A stretch of 64,000 nt of DNA, from the NCBI RefSeq assembly GCF_021183625.1, contig NZ_CP089214.1:3472001-3536000 (forward strand). The letters are read 5' to 3'. Position numbers and translations under genes: made by a program. Under the pieces are notes generated by a model. It was not told where the DNA came from and ran no database searches. It was given only the letters and a program-made list of their open reading frames with translations. Position 1 is the first letter of the stretch; each line of letters begins with the position of its first letter. The stretch comes from Nocardia asteroides (lineage in GTDB: Bacteria; Actinomycetota; Actinomycetes; Mycobacteriales; Mycobacteriaceae). This document shows, piece after piece, positions 25,866-40,274 of the stretch.

Positions 25866-26809
25866 CAGAGCGCACCTCCCATCACCTGGTCGACTCCGCT
25901 GCCGTGGTATTCGACCGCGCCACCGGTCATCCGCATGAAGGCGTCCTCCAGCGAGGCGCGCTGCGGCGCCAGCTCCAGGAGGGTGATGGCGTTCTGCCCG
26001 GCCAGCGTGCCGACGGCATCGCTGGTGACCCCGGCGACCACGAGCGCGGGGCCGTCCTGGCCCGCGCCGTCCTCGCGCACGGTCATCCCCGCCGAGGTGA
26101 GCAGGCTGCGCAGCTGGTCCAGCTGCGGGCTGCGCACCCGGACGGTCGCCTCCGAGGCCCGCTCGATGAACTCCTGCGTGCTGGAGTAGGAGATCAGCTC
26201 GCCGCGGCCGATCACGACCAGGTGGTCGGCGGTCTGCGCCATCTCGGAGAGCAGGTGGCTGGAGACCAGCACGGTCCGGCCCTCGCCTGCCAGCCGCTGC
26301 ATGAAGCGGCGGATCCAGAGGATGCCCTCGGGGTCGAGGCCGTTCACCGGCTCGTCGAAGAGCAGCACCTCGGGGTCGCCGAGCAGCGCACCCGCCAGGC
26401 CGAGCCGCTGCGACATGCCGAGCGAGAAGCCGCCCGCCGCCTTGTTCGCCACCTCGGAGAGGCCGACCAGCCGCAGCACCTCCTCCACCCGGTCCTTGCC
26501 GATGCCGTTGGAGGCGGCCATCCAGTGCAGGTGCGAGCGGGCGGAGCGGTTCGGGTGCACCCACTTGGCGTCGAGCAGCGCGCCGACGGTGCGCAGCGGG
26601 TTCTTCAGCTGCCGGTACGGCACCCCTTTCACCAGCGCGGTCCCGGAGGTGGGGGTGTCCAGTCCGAGGATCATCCGCATGGTGGTGGATTTACCCGCAC
26701 CGTTCGGCCCGAGGAACCCGGTCACCTGCCCGGGCCGGACGGTGAACGTCAGATCCCGTACCGCGACCGTCTGGCCGTACCGCTTGGTCAGACCCTTCAG
26801 TTCGATCAT
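25865..26809 (-). CDS. ABC transporter ATP-binding protein (DrrA/CcmA type)
   Basis: The 314-residue ATPase has Walker A GPNGAGKST near residue 35, a Q-loop region, the signature FSLGMSQRLGLAGALLGDPEVLLFDEP, in which LGMSQ is the C-loop and LLFDEP is Walker B, and the switch His in VSSHLLSE. The last 90 residues are a regulatory extension common in exporters of this class. The ATG at 26809 gives the conserved IELKGLTKRYG start; an upstream frame adds only non-conserved residues. It energises the ABC-2 permease downstream. It is followed upstream by the separate thiGSO operon, 85 bases away. Confidence 0.93.
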   Translation of the reverse strand: MIELKGLTKRYGQTVAVRDLTFTVRPGQVTGFLGPNGAGKSTTMRMILGLDTPTSGTALVKGVPYRQLKNPLRTVGALLDAKWVHPNRSARSHLHWMAASNGIGKDRVEEVLRLVGLSEVANKAAGGFSLGMSQRLGLAGALLGDPEVLLFDEPVNGLDPEGILWIRRFMQRLAGEGRTVLVSSHLLSEMAQTADHLVVIGRGELISYSSTQEFIERASEATVRVRSPQLDQLRSLLTSAGMTVREDGAGQDGPALVVAGVTSDAVGTLAGQNAITLLELAPQRASLEDAFMRMTGGAVEYHGSGVDQVMGGAL

Positions 26810-26894
26810 GCCGCCAAGCATTCCGCACCGGGGGTGCTCCGCGCGTCGGCAGCAAGTCGCGGCGCGCGTCATCCTCGCGGAGGACCCGCCCGGA

Positions 26895-27899
<1,005 letters not shown>

Positions 27900-27903
<4 letters not shown>

Positions 27904-29027
27904 CCGATTCCTCCTGTGTCTGTGCGGGGCCCGTCGCCGGGCCGATCAGCGGCCGCCGCAGCGCCGGTCGCCGCCCGGGCCAGGAACCGCCCCGGGTCGG
28001 CCACCTCGGCCGCGGGCAGCGAATCACCGTCGAGCAGCGCGAGTACGGCCTCCGCGGTGAGCGGAACGGCGAGCATGCCGTTGCGGCCGTGCCCGGTGGC
28101 GGCGATCACCCGGTCGTCGAGCGCGCCGATGAGCGGCAGGTTGTCCGGGCTGCCCGGGCGGGAACCGGCGCTCGCCTCGGCGAACTCGTACTCGGCGATG
28201 GCCGGGAACACCGCCTCGGCGTCGGCGATCAGATCGCGCACCCCGCCGACGGTGACCGCGGTGTCGAAGCCAGCCTCGTACTGGGTGGCGCCGACCACGA
28301 TCCCGTCGCCGCGCGGCACCAGGTAGAGCGCGCGTCCGTGCACCCTGGCCCGGATCACCCGGCCGGGCGCGGGCGCGGCGCCCGGCCGGTGCCGCAGCCG
28401 CAGGATCTCGCCCTTGACCGGCCGCACCGGCAGCCCGGGCCAGAGCCGGGCGGAGGCGGCGCCCGCGGCGAGCACCACCCGGTCGGCGTCGAGCGCGGCG
28501 AGGTCGTCCACCCGGTCGGCGTCGACCCGGACCCCGGCCATCTCGGCGGCGGCGCGCAGCGCGGTGATCAGCGCCCGGTTGTCGATGGCGGGCTCGTCGG
28601 CGAGCAGCCCGGCGCGCACCGTGCGGGCCAGCCCGGACTCCCGCTCGCGCACCCCGGCGCGGTCGAGCAGCCGGAGGTCGTGGCCGTACCCGGCGACGAA
28701 GTCGGCGATCGTGCGCAGGTCGGCGGCGTCGGCCTGGTCCAGCGCGACGGTCAGCGTCTGGTCGGCGACGAAGAGCGGGATGCCGGTGCGCGCGGTGAGC
28801 CGCTCGGCGAAGCCGGGCCAGCGGGCGAGCGCGGCGGCGCCGAAGCCGAGCACCAGCTCCTCGCCCGGCCAGCCCTCGGAGAGCGGGGCGAGCATGCCGC
28901 CGGCCACCCAGGATGCCCCCGCGGCGATCTCCGGGTCGGAGATGGTGACAGACCACCCGGCCTCGGCGGCCCGCCATGCCACGGCGAGCCCGATGGCGCC
29001 GCCACCGACGACGGCCAGAGTCCGCAT
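27900..29027 (-). CDS. thiO: Glycine oxidase ThiO
   Basis: The 375-residue flavoenzyme oxidises glycine to the imine used by ThiG. The N-terminus TLAVVGGGAIGLAVAWRAAE is a DAO-family FAD-binding Rossmann motif. GASWVAGGMLAP, PVKGEILRLRH and TGHGRNGMLAVPLTAEAVLALLDG are ThiO blocks. The ATG at 29027 is preceded by AAGGAGG on the minus strand. A longer frame continues upstream through thiE antisense and was rejected. It is divergent from thiE, with a GC-rich imperfect hairpin in the gap. Confidence 0.94.
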
Positions 29028-29102
29028 CCGCTCCACCTGCCTCCTTGTCCGTATCCACGGTAGCGCGGGGAGCGCCCCCCGCTGCCGGGTGCCCGGTACC
29101 GG

Positions 29103-29138
29103 TCGACGGGCGGGATCGGGGTGACTACCGTCCTCTCC
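29103..29138 (+). promoter_or_regulatory. thiE promoter, leaderless type
   Basis: TCGACG at 29103-29108 (-35-like) and TACCGT at 29126-29131 (-10) are 17 bases apart. The thiE ATG follows the -10 box by seven bases, so transcription likely starts at or next to the start codon. A TACCGT on the other strand (29057-29062) could serve thiO. Confidence 0.55.
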
Positions 29139-29855
29139 ATGCAACCCGGCCACCCGGTTCCGCCGATCACCCCAGCCCGGCCCGTTCCGCCGCGGGACCG
29201 GCTCCGCACCGCCCGGCTCTACCTCTGCACCGACGCCCGCCGCGAGCGCGGCGACCTGGCGAGCTTCGCCGAGGCCGCGCTGGCGGGCGGGGTCGACATC
29301 ATCCAGCTGCGGGACAAGGGCTCGCCGGGCGAGGCGCGGTTCGGTCCGCTGGAGGCCAAGCAGGAGCTCGGCGCGCTGGCCGAGCTGAAGGCCGCCGCGC
29401 GCAGGCACGGCGCGCTGCTCGCGGTGAACGACCGCGCCGACATCGCGCTGGCCGCGGGCGCCGACGTGCTGCACCTGGGCCAGGACGACCTGCCGCCCTG
29501 GTACGCGCGCAAGATCCTCGGCCCGGACGTGGTGCTCGGCCGCTCCACCCACGACCGCGACCAGGCACGGCTGGCCGCGCTGGACGAGCACATCGACTAC
29601 TTCTGCACCGGCCCGCTGTGGGCAACCCCGACCAAGCCGGGCAGGGAGGCCGCCGGGCTCGAGCTGGTGCGCGAGACCGCTGCCGCCGCGCCGGTGCGGC
29701 CCTGGTTCGCGATCGGCGGGATCGACGCGGAGCGGCTGCCCGAGGTGCTCGCCGCGGGGGCATCGCGGGTGGTCGTGGTGCGTGCGATCACCGCGGCCGA
29801 CGACCCGGAGTCCGCCGCCCGTGCGCTCAAATCCGCGCTGCTGGCGGATGTCTGA
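29139..29855 (+). CDS. thiE: Thiamine-phosphate synthase ThiE
   Basis: The 238-residue TIM-barrel enzyme joins HMP-PP and thiazole phosphate to make thiamine phosphate. [10 protein letters not shown] (pyrophosphate loop), [27 protein letters not shown], given here as two adjoining blocks, [27 protein letters not shown] and FAIGGID are all present. I start at ATG 29139, directly behind a leaderless-type promoter; an in-frame GTG at 29121 would add six residues. It is divergent from thiO-thiS-thiG, giving a complete thiazole branch plus coupling enzyme at one locus. Confidence 0.95.
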   Translation: MQPGHPVPPITPARPVPPRDRLRTARLYLCTDARRERGDLASFAEAALAGGVDIIQLRDKGSPGEARFGPLEAKQELGALAELKAAARRHGALLAVNDRADIALAAGADVLHLGQDDLPPWYARKILGPDVVLGRSTHDRDQARLAALDEHIDYFCTGPLWATPTKPGREAAGLELVRETAAAAPVRPWFAIGGIDAERLPEVLAAGASRVVVVRAITAADDPESAARALKSALLADV

Positions 29856-29864
29856 GCCGTGCGA

Positions 29865-30551
29865 TCAGGAGAGCACCTGGCAGCGGGTGAACGAGAGAAC
29901 AGCGGTGTCCGGCGGCGGCGCGGCTCCGGCGGATTCGCGCGCCGCGGCCAGGTCGACGATCTCGGCGAACTCGCCGGGGCCGGCGGGCTCGGCGTGCAGC
30001 CAGACGAAGCCGCGATCGGCCAGGTCGAGGGTGCGCGGCAGCGCCTTCGCGAGCCGGTCGTCGGCGGCGAGCCCGGCCGGGTCGATCCGCGCGGGGGCGG
30101 CCCGCAGCCCGGGCCAGGACAGGGCGAAGCCGGGGTGCAGCGGGTGGTCGGCGACCTCGTCCTCCGGCACCCAGGCCAGCTCGGTGCTCTCCCTGTTGCC
30201 GACGGTGACCAGCGGGGACGGCGCGTCCGCGACGACGGTGGTGTAGGTCCAGCCGCTGGCCGCCGCCGCGGTCACCCGCTCGGCGCGGACCCGGACGTCA
30301 TCGGCGCGGATGCCCGCCTCCTCCCACGCCTCGCGCACCGCCGCGTGCACATTCGTCTCGTGGCTGTCCCTGGCTCCGCCGGGCAGCGCCCAGGTGCCGC
30401 CCTGGTGGCTCCAGAGCGCCCGGTGCTGCAGCAGCACCGCCGAACCGCCACCGGCCAGCGGCGCCCGCAGCAGCAGCCCGGCCGCCCCGAAGCGGCCCCA
30501 GTGCTTCGAGCCGTCCGGGCCGAGCGACCAACCGTCCCCGTCACCACGCAT
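29865..30551 (-). CDS. mutT3: NUDIX hydrolase (MutT3-like)
   Basis: The 228-residue protein carries a full NUDIX box, GGARDSHETNVHAAVREAWEE then AGI, with the metal-binding Glu residues in REAWEEAG. LLQHRALWSHQGGTWALPGG precedes it, as in MutT/8-oxo-dGTP-type hydrolases. The C-terminal 90 residues are an extension with no known motif. It is convergent with thiE (nine-base gap) and divergent from the Rv0412c-like gene, as M. tuberculosis mutT3 (Rv0413) is, so I use that name. Sanitation of oxidised nucleotides is the likely role. ATG 30551 is preferred to a GTG two codons earlier. Confidence 0.88.
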   Translation of the reverse strand: MRGDGDGWSLGPDGSKHWGRFGAAGLLLRAPLAGGGSAVLLQHRALWSHQGGTWALPGGARDSHETNVHAAVREAWEEAGIRADDVRVRAERVTAAAASGWTYTTVVADAPSPLVTVGNRESTELAWVPEDEVADHPLHPGFALSWPGLRAAPARIDPAGLAADDRLAKALPRTLDLADRGFVWLHAEPAGPGEFAEIVDLAAARESAGAAPPPDTAVLSFTRCQVLS

Positions 30552-30649
30552 CCGCACAACCCGCTCTCGTCCGGCCGCGGTGCTCCCGCCGGGGGCGATT
30601 CACACACCGCGACTTCCGTACGACCACAATAAACTCCGAAGGCGGGCAG

Positions 30650-31947
30650 GTGCGCACCGCGAAACTGGAGGTGAAGATGACGCCGGTCGATACCGACGTG
30701 CGGATCTTCGCGGCCTCCTCCCCAGGCAAGCTGCTCGCGATGGGCATGCTGGTCGTGCTGATCTGCCTCACCGCGGGGCTCACGACCTCCGACGAGGTCG
30801 GCGGCAGGCAGGACGCGCTGCGCACGCTGCTCGCCGACTCCGAACCCGACGCGTACTCCGCGCACAGCCTCTACACCGCGCTCTCGGTGGCCGACGCCGC
30901 CGCCGGAACCGCCTTCATCGCGGGCGGCATCGAGCCGCAGCCGGTGCGCGACCGGTACAGCCAGGCGGTCGGCGAGGCCGCCGCCGAGCTGGTCGCCCGC
31001 TCCGGGCACAGCGGCGAGCCCGCGGACGGCCCGGACACCACGCTGCGCACCGGGATCGCCACCGGGCTCCCGGTCTACACCGGGCTGGTGGAGACCGCGC
31101 GCACCGCGAACCGCAGCGGCTACCCGGTCGGCGCCGCGTACCTCAGCGAGGCATCCAACCAGATGCAGACCGTGCTGCTGCCGATGGCGGGCGACCTGCA
31201 CGAGCACCGCTCGGCCGCGGTCGTGCAGGCCCAGCGCGACCACGTGCGCCCGCCGTGGAAGGCGATCCTGCTGCTCACCGTCGCGCTGCTGGCGCTGCTC
31301 TGGGCGCAGCGCGAGCTCGCGCACCGCTGGCACCGCACGCTGAACCCGGGGCTGCTCACGGCCAGCGTGCTGCTGCTCGCGCTCTTCGCCTGGACCGTGC
31401 TGGCCGGCTCGATCTCCGCGGTGGCCATGGTGCACGGCCGCGACCAGGGCGCGGTGCCCGGCTCCCGGCTCACCGAGAGCCGGATCCTGGTGCAGCAGGC
31501 GCGCGCCGCCGAGACGGTGAAGCTGGTTCGCCGCGACGCCACCGGCGACTACGACCGCACGTACGCGGCCGCGGTCACCCGGCTCGGCGAGCTGCTCGAC
31601 GGCTACCCGCCCCCCGCCCCCGCCGCCGACGACATCGCCGCCGCCCGCGCCGCGCTGGAGCGCTGGCGGGCCGCGCACCAGCGGATGAACGACACGCTGA
31701 ACCGCGGCGACTGGGTCGGCGCCGCCGTCGTGGCGACCGGACCCGCCGCGGCGGACTCGGCGGCCCAGGTGGAGGCGCTTGACACCGCGCTGGAGCACGC
31801 CGTCACCGAGACCAGGGACCGGCTGCGCGGCGAGGTCGCGACGGCGCTGCGGGTGCTGGACCTGCTCGCGCCGGGGGCGTACATCATCGGCATCATGGCG
31901 GCGGTCTGCACCGTCCTCGGATTGTGGCCGCGGCTGCGGGAGTACCG

Positions 31948-31951
<4 letters not shown>
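30650..31951 (+). CDS. Multi-helix membrane protein of the pknG operon (Rv0412c-like)
   Basis: The 433-residue protein has an N-terminal helix LLAMGMLVVLICLTAGLTTS, an extracytoplasmic segment of about 180 residues, two adjoining helices (AILLLTVALLALLWA and LTASVLLLALFAWTVLAGSI), a second external segment, and a last helix GAYIIGIMAAVCTVLGLW. The layout resembles a sensor with two Cache-like or four-helix external parts, but no catalytic domain is seen. Its stop overlaps the glnH start (ATGA) and pknG follows, so the three are one operon, as in mycobacteria. It may be the membrane partner of GlnH (known for mycobacterial GlnX). GTG 30650 or ATG 30677 could start; the latter has GGAGG close by. 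Confidence 0.88.
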
Positions 31952-35408
<3,457 letters not shown>

Positions 35409-35411
35409 CCG

Positions 35412-36599
35412 CTACCCATCCACCACCGCGACGGCCGCCCGCGCGATGGCCAGCTCCTCGTTCGTCGGCACCACGAGCACCGCCACCTCGGCCCCGTCCG
35501 GCGAGATCACCCGCGCCCCGCGCTCCTTCGCGATATTGCGCTCCGGATCGACCGCGATCCCGTACCGCTCCAGCCCGGCCAGCGCATCGGCCCGCACCCC
35601 GGAATCGTTCTCCCCGACCCCGGCGGTGAAGGTGATGGCCTGCACCGCACCGAGCTCCACCAGGTACGCCCCGAGATACCGCCGCAGCCGGTGCACGTAC
35701 ACCTCGTAGGCCAGCCGCGCCCCGGCATCCTCCGCCTCGACGAGTTTCCGCAGCTCCCGGAAGTCGTTCACCCCGGCGAGCCCCTTCAACCCGGACTCCC
35801 GATTGAGCAGCCGATCCACCTCGTCCACCGCGACCCCGTTGCGCAGCAGGTGGGTGAGCACCCCCGGGTCGATGTCGCCGCCGCGGGTGCCCATGACCAG
35901 CCCCTCCAGCGGCGTCAGCCCCATGCTGGTGTCCACCGCCCTTCCCCCTCGGATGGCCGAGGCCGACGCTCCGTTTCCCAGGTGGAAGACGATCTGGTTC
36001 AGCTCCGCCTGCTCCCGCCCGAGCAGCAGCGCCACCTGCCCGGAGACGTACTCGTGCGACGTCCCGTGAAACCCGTAGCGCCGGATCCCGTACCGCTCCG
36101 CGGTGGCGGTGTCCAACGCGTAGGTGCGGGCCGCGGGCGGAAGCCCGTGGAAGAAGGCGGTGTCGAAGACAGCGACCTGCGGCACCTCGGGCAAAAGCCT
36201 GCGCGCGCTCTCGATCCCGGTGCGGTTGGCCGGATTGTGCAGCGGCGCCAGCTCGGCGAGTTCGGCGATGGTGGCCAATACCTCGTCGTCCACCAGCGTC
36301 GGCCGGTAGAACACCTCGCCGCCGTGCACGACCCGGTGCCCGACCGCGGTGAGCCCGGCCCCCGCCAGGTCGTACCCGGTCTCCGCGAACAGGTCGAAGG
36401 CCACCTTCAGCCCGGCCTCGTGATCGGGAATCGCGAGCTCGCGCCGCACCTCCCGATCCCCGGCGCGGTGCTCGACCCTGCCGTCCCCCTCGCCGATCCG
36501 CTCGACCAGCCCGGAGGCAAGCACTTCCCCGGAATCCGGGTGCAGCAGCTGGTATTTCAGCGAGGATGACCCCGAGTTGAGGACCAGAACCGTCGACAT
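35412..36599 (-). CDS. ackA: Acetate kinase AckA
   Basis: The 395-residue enzyme interconverts acetate plus ATP with acetyl phosphate. [14 protein letters not shown] (phosphate-binding N-terminus), [73 protein letters not shown] and FTAGVGEND are all present, covering both ASKHA halves and the active-site Asp and Arg. Its ATG lies 11 bases after the pta stop, so pta-ackA is one operon. It is convergent with pknG, only three bases apart. The pair lets the cell exchange acetyl-CoA and acetate. Confidence 0.96.
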   Translation of the reverse strand: MSTVLVLNSGSSSLKYQLLHPDSGEVLASGLVERIGEGDGRVEHRAGDREVRRELAIPDHEAGLKVAFDLFAETGYDLAGAGLTAVGHRVVHGGEVFYRPTLVDDEVLATIAELAELAPLHNPANRTGIESARRLLPEVPQVAVFDTAFFHGLPPAARTYALDTATAERYGIRRYGFHGTSHEYVSGQVALLLGREQAELNQIVFHLGNGASASAIRGGRAVDTSMGLTPLEGLVMGTRGGDIDPGVLTHLLRNGVAVDEVDRLLNRESGLKGLAGVNDFRELRKLVEAEDAGARLAYEVYVHRLRRYLGAYLVELGAVQAITFTAGVGENDSGVRADALAGLERYGIAVDPERNIAKERGARVISPDGAEVAVLVVPTNEELAIARAAVAVVDG

Positions 36600-36610
36600 C
36601 GCTCTCCCAC

Positions 36611-38680
36611 CTATCCCTGCGCCTGGATGGCGGTGATCGCCACCGTGTTCACGATGTCGGCCACCAGCGCACCCCGCGACAGGTCGTTCACCGGCTTGTT
36701 CAGCCCCTGCAGCACCGGGCCGATGGCGACCGCGCCCGCACTGCGCTGCACCGCCTTGTAGGTGTTGTTGCCCGTATTCAGGTCCGGGAACACGAAAACC
36801 GTCGCCTTTCCCGCCACCTGGGAATCCGGCAGCTTGGCGTCGGCCACCGTCGGCTCGATCGCCGCGTCGTACTGGATCGGCCCCTCGACCGGGAGCTCCG
36901 GGGCGCGCTGCCGCACCAGGTCGGTGCCGATCCGCACCTTGTCCACGTCGGCGCCGCTGCCGGATTCGCCGGTGGAGTAGGAGAGCATCGCCACCCGGGG
37001 CTCGATGCCGAAGCGCTGCGCGGTGGCCGCGGAGGAGACGGCGATGTCGGCGAGCTGCTCGGAGGTCGGGTCGGGCACTACCGCGCAGTCGCCGTAGGCG
37101 AGCACCCGGTCGGCCAGGCACATGAGGAAGACGCTGGAGACCGTCGCCACGCCCGGCACCGTCTTCACGATCTCCAGCGCGGGCCGGATGGTGTGCGCGG
37201 TGGTGTGCGCGGCGCCGGAGACCATCCCGTCGGCGATCCCCTCGTACACCATCAGGGTGCCGAAATAGGAGATGTCGGTGACGGTTTCGCGGGCCCGCTC
37301 CAGCGTCATCCCCTTGTGCTTGCGCAGCTCGGTGTAGATCTCGGCGAAACGCTCCAGGTGCTCGGAGCCGAGCGGGTCGAGCACCTCGGCGGCGGCGATG
37401 TCGACGCCGAGCTCGGCGGCGCGGGCCCGGATCTTCTGCTCGTCGCCGAGGATCACCAGGTCTGCGATCCGGCGCTGCAACACCCGCCCGGCCGCGCGCA
37501 GAATGCGGTCGTCGCTGCCCTCGGGCAGCACGATGCGCTTGCGGTCGGCCCGCGCCCGCTCGATGAGCTGGTACTCGAACATCTGCGGCGTCACGATCTC
37601 GGTGCGCGGCAGGTCGATCCGGGCCAGCAGCGCGGCCGCGTCGACGTGCTCCTCCATCAGCGCGAGCGCGTTGTCGACCTTGCGCGAGTTGCCCGACGAC
37701 ATCCGGCCCCGCGTGCCGTGCGCGGCGCCCGCGGCGTCGTAGGTGCCGAGCTTCGTGGTCAGGATGGGCAGCCGGGGCCGCAGCCCGGTGATCAGCCGGG
37801 AGATCGCCGGGTGCGGCAGCATCCCGCCGTTCATGATGATCCCGGCCAGCGACGGGAAGCCGTCGGCCTCGTGCGCGGCGACCACGCCGAGCAGCACGTC
37901 CGAGCGGTCGCCGGGGGCGATCACCACCACGCCCTCGGTGAGCCGCTCCAGGATGTGCTCGGCGGTCATGCCGCCGACCATCACCGCGAGCGCCTCCCGA
38001 TGCAGCAGCTCGGGATCGCCGCTCCACAGCTCGCCGTCGACGGCTGTGCACAGCTCGGCCATGGTCGGCGCGATCAGCAGCGGCACCTCGGGCAGCGTCC
38101 AGCACGGGACGTCGAAACCGGCCAGCTCGGCGCGGATCTCACCGAGTGCCTCCGGGTCGCAGCGGTTCGCCACGATCGCGACCGACTCCGCGTGCTCGGC
38201 GTGCAGCTCGCTGGTGCACAGCTCGACCAGCTGCCGCACCTCGTCCGGGGTGCGCTCAGCGCCGCGCACGACGAGCAGCACCGGGGCGCCGAGATTCACC
38301 GCGATCCTGGCGTTGAAGCGCAGCTCGCTCGGGCTGGCGACGTCGGTGTAGTCGCTGCCGACCACCACCACCGCGTCGCAGGCCGCGGCCACCTCGTGGA
38401 ACCGCATGACGATCTCGCTGATCGCGGAGTCCGGGTCGGCGTGCACCTGGTCGTAGGTGACGCCGACCGCCTGCGCGTAGTCGATGTCGGCGGTGCTGTG
38501 CTCGAGCAGCAGCTCCAGGATGTAGTCCGGCTCGGTGGTGGAGCGGGTGATCGGCCGGAAGACGCCGACCCTGGCCGCGGTGGCGCACAGCATCTGCAGC
38601 ACCCCGAGCGCCACCGTCGATTTCCCGGTGTCGCCCTCCGGGGAGGCGATGTAGACGGTGGACGGAGCGTGATCGGCCAT
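36611..38680 (-). CDS. pta: Phosphate acetyltransferase Pta (long form)
   Basis: The 689-residue protein is the long two-part Pta. Residues 1 to about 370 are the regulatory part: a P-loop BioD-like domain ([20 protein letters not shown]) and a DRTGG domain ([20 protein letters not shown]). Residues about 370-689 are the catalytic PTA domain: [39 protein letters not shown] and [18 protein letters not shown]. It converts acetyl-CoA and phosphate to acetyl phosphate. The length equals the usual mycobacterial enzyme. I start at ATG 38680, which directly precedes the conserved P-loop. Confidence 0.95.
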   Translation of the reverse strand: MADHAPSTVYIASPEGDTGKSTVALGVLQMLCATAARVGVFRPITRSTTEPDYILELLLEHSTADIDYAQAVGVTYDQVHADPDSAISEIVMRFHEVAAACDAVVVVGSDYTDVASPSELRFNARIAVNLGAPVLLVVRGAERTPDEVRQLVELCTSELHAEHAESVAIVANRCDPEALGEIRAELAGFDVPCWTLPEVPLLIAPTMAELCTAVDGELWSGDPELLHREALAVMVGGMTAEHILERLTEGVVVIAPGDRSDVLLGVVAAHEADGFPSLAGIIMNGGMLPHPAISRLITGLRPRLPILTTKLGTYDAAGAAHGTRGRMSSGNSRKVDNALALMEEHVDAAALLARIDLPRTEIVTPQMFEYQLIERARADRKRIVLPEGSDDRILRAAGRVLQRRIADLVILGDEQKIRARAAELGVDIAAAEVLDPLGSEHLERFAEIYTELRKHKGMTLERARETVTDISYFGTLMVYEGIADGMVSGAAHTTAHTIRPALEIVKTVPGVATVSSVFLMCLADRVLAYGDCAVVPDPTSEQLADIAVSSAATAQRFGIEPRVAMLSYSTGESGSGADVDKVRIGTDLVRQRAPELPVEGPIQYDAAIEPTVADAKLPDSQVAGKATVFVFPDLNTGNNTYKAVQRSAGAVAIGPVLQGLNKPVNDLSRGALVADIVNTVAITAIQAQG

Positions 38681-38767
38681 GGCGACGAGCTTAGTGAAGG
38701 AACCGGACGGATCGCCCGGCGCGAGCGGCCCCGGCATGAACTGTCGGCAACCACACCGCGAACGACC

Positions 38768-39565
38768 CTATTCGTCGAACGGAGTGCGGGTCCGGTGCAC
38801 CAGATCGGCCACCGAATCGATCACCGCGGTCGGCCGGTACGGGTACGCCTCCACCGAAGCCCGGGTGGAGATCCCCGAGGTCACCAGGATGGTGCGCATG
38901 CCCGCCTCCAGCCCGGAGATGACGTCGGTGTCCATCCGGTCGCCGATCATCACCGTCGACTGCGAGTGCGCGCCGAGCCTGCGCAGCGCCGAGCGCATCA
39001 TGAGCGGGTTCGGCTTGCCGACGTAGTACGGGTCGCGGCCGGTGGCCCTGGTGATCAGCGCGGCCACCGACCCCGTCGCGGGGAGCACGCCGTCGCGCGA
39101 GGGGCCGGTGGCGTCCGGGTTCGTCGCGATGAAGCGCGCACCCCGCTCGACCAGGCGGATCGCGGTGGTGATCGCCTCGAAGGAGTAGGTGCGGGTCTCG
39201 CCGAGCACCACGTAGTCCGGGTCGCTGTCGGTGAGCACGTAGCCGATCTCGTGCAGCGCCGTCGTCAGCCCGGACTCGCCGACCACGTACGCGGTGCCGT
39301 TCGGCCGCTGGTCGTCAAGGAAGGTCGCGGTGGCCAGCGCCGAGGTCCAGATCGCCTCCTGCGGAATGTCGAGCCCCGAGTGCCGCAGCCGCGCCTGCAG
39401 GTCGCGCGGCGTGCGGATCGAGTTGTTGGTGAGCACGAGGAACGGGATCTCGTTGTCCCGCAGCTCGCGCAGGAACACGTCCGCCCCCGGGATGAGGTGG
39501 TCCTCGTGCACCAGGACACCGTCCATGTCGGTCAGGTAGGACAGGATCGGTTCGTCGTTGGCCAT
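38768..39565 (-). CDS. HAD-IIA family phosphatase (NagD-like)
   Basis: The 265-residue protein is a HAD-superfamily hydrolase with a C2 cap. The nucleophile Asp and acid/base Asp are in YLTDMDGVLVHED, motif II is LTNNSIRTP, the Lys is in YVGKPNP, and motif IV is IGDRMDTDV with its acidic metal ligands. NagD/PNPase-type enzymes hydrolyse nucleotide monophosphates or p-nitrophenyl phosphate; the natural substrate here is not clear. It is upstream of pta on the same strand with an 87-base gap, and downstream of the SnoaL-like gene by ten bases, so the two may share a transcript. GTG 39568 directly before the ATG is an alternative start. Confidence 0.9.
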   Translation of the reverse strand: MANDEPILSYLTDMDGVLVHEDHLIPGADVFLRELRDNEIPFLVLTNNSIRTPRDLQARLRHSGLDIPQEAIWTSALATATFLDDQRPNGTAYVVGESGLTTALHEIGYVLTDSDPDYVVLGETRTYSFEAITTAIRLVERGARFIATNPDATGPSRDGVLPATGSVAALITRATGRDPYYVGKPNPLMMRSALRRLGAHSQSTVMIGDRMDTDVISGLEAGMRTILVTSGISTRASVEAYPYRPTAVIDSVADLVHRTRTPFDE

Positions 39566-39575
39566 CACGGAGCAA

Positions 39576-40106
39576 TTATCGCGCGTTCTTCCCCCCCGCG
39601 CGGCGCGCCGCCCTGGTGGCGCGTGCCATCCGGAACAGATAGGCCGGGGTCGGCGGCACCCAGCCGAGCTGCTTGGCGGTGCCGAGGTCGTCCCGGTTGG
39701 CCCAGTGCTCGATCACCAGCCCGTCCGCGATCCGGAACCAGTGCGTCTGGGTGGTGGCGAAGGTCTGCCGGGTGGGCGGGAACGCCTGCTCGACCTTGCC
39801 CTCGGCGTCGTAGGTGACGAACGGGCCGGTGTGCCGGCCGGACATGGTGGTGCGCAGGACGACGAGGTCGCCTTCGACCACCACCTCGTGCACCTCCCAG
39901 CGCAGGTCGGAGTAGGCGGCGCGGAGCCAGAGCGCGGTCGCGTAGAAGCCGGAGGGGCCGGGCACGCGGCAGGCGGGCGGCTCGTCGACGGCCTCGCGGT
40001 TGGTGGCCTCGGGGTGCACGACGGCGGGGAAGTCGGCCTCGGTGCCGGTCGCCATGATCTCGATGCTGCGCAGGGCGAGCGCGCGGGCGTCGATGGAAGT
40101 GGTCAT
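39576..40106 (-). CDS. SnoaL-like ester cyclase/NTF2-fold protein
   Basis: The 176-residue protein has the SnoaL/ester-cyclase pattern of the NTF2-like fold: EIMATGTEADFPAVVHPEATN, AFSDLRWEVHEVV-type sequence (AAYSDLRWEVHEVVVEGDLV), MSGRHTGPF, and THWFRIADGLVIEHWANRDDLG. Such proteins are cyclases, hydratases or non-catalytic carriers; the substrate is unknown. The C-terminal RATRAARRAGGKNAR tail is basic and disordered. It is divergent from a methyltransferase across a 168-base gap containing a perfect palindrome. Its stop is ten bases from the HAD phosphatase start. Confidence 0.82.
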   Translation of the reverse strand: MTTSIDARALALRSIEIMATGTEADFPAVVHPEATNREAVDEPPACRVPGPSGFYATALWLRAAYSDLRWEVHEVVVEGDLVVLRTTMSGRHTGPFVTYDAEGKVEQAFPPTRQTFATTQTHWFRIADGLVIEHWANRDDLGTAKQLGWVPPTPAYLFRMARATRAARRAGGKNAR

Positions 40107-40183
40107 TCGGGGATCCTCGCTGATCGAAGGGGTCGCGGAGGTTGATCGCCCCCGGCGGCCCCGATGTCAACGCTGCGGCGCCC

Positions 40184-40202
40184 CCGATTTCCCGGAAATC
40201 GG
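40184..40202. promoter_or_regulatory. Perfect palindrome in a divergent promoter gap
   Basis: CCGATTTCCCGGAAATCGG is a 9-bp perfect inverted repeat around one base. It lies between the divergent SnoaL-like gene (start 40106) and the methyltransferase (start 40275), where an operator controlling both would be expected. No regulator gene is adjacent, so the binding protein is unknown. Confidence 0.6.
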
Positions 40203-40274
40203 CTGGCCGACCGCGGCGCGCTGCGTCAGGATGTGACCGCCGCGGTGGCGGCCGACGACAAGGAGCCCCCGGCG

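Noticed and set aside
28024..29058. Long alternative frame antisense or parallel to thiO
   Set aside because: Arg-rich shadow of thiO; the thiO frame contains all the FAD and DAO motifs.
29028..29138. TPP riboswitch between thiO and thiE
   Set aside because: Neither strand contains the CUGAGA and ACCUGAUC elements of the TPP aptamer; the gap only has a GC-rich imperfect hairpin and two TACCGT boxes.
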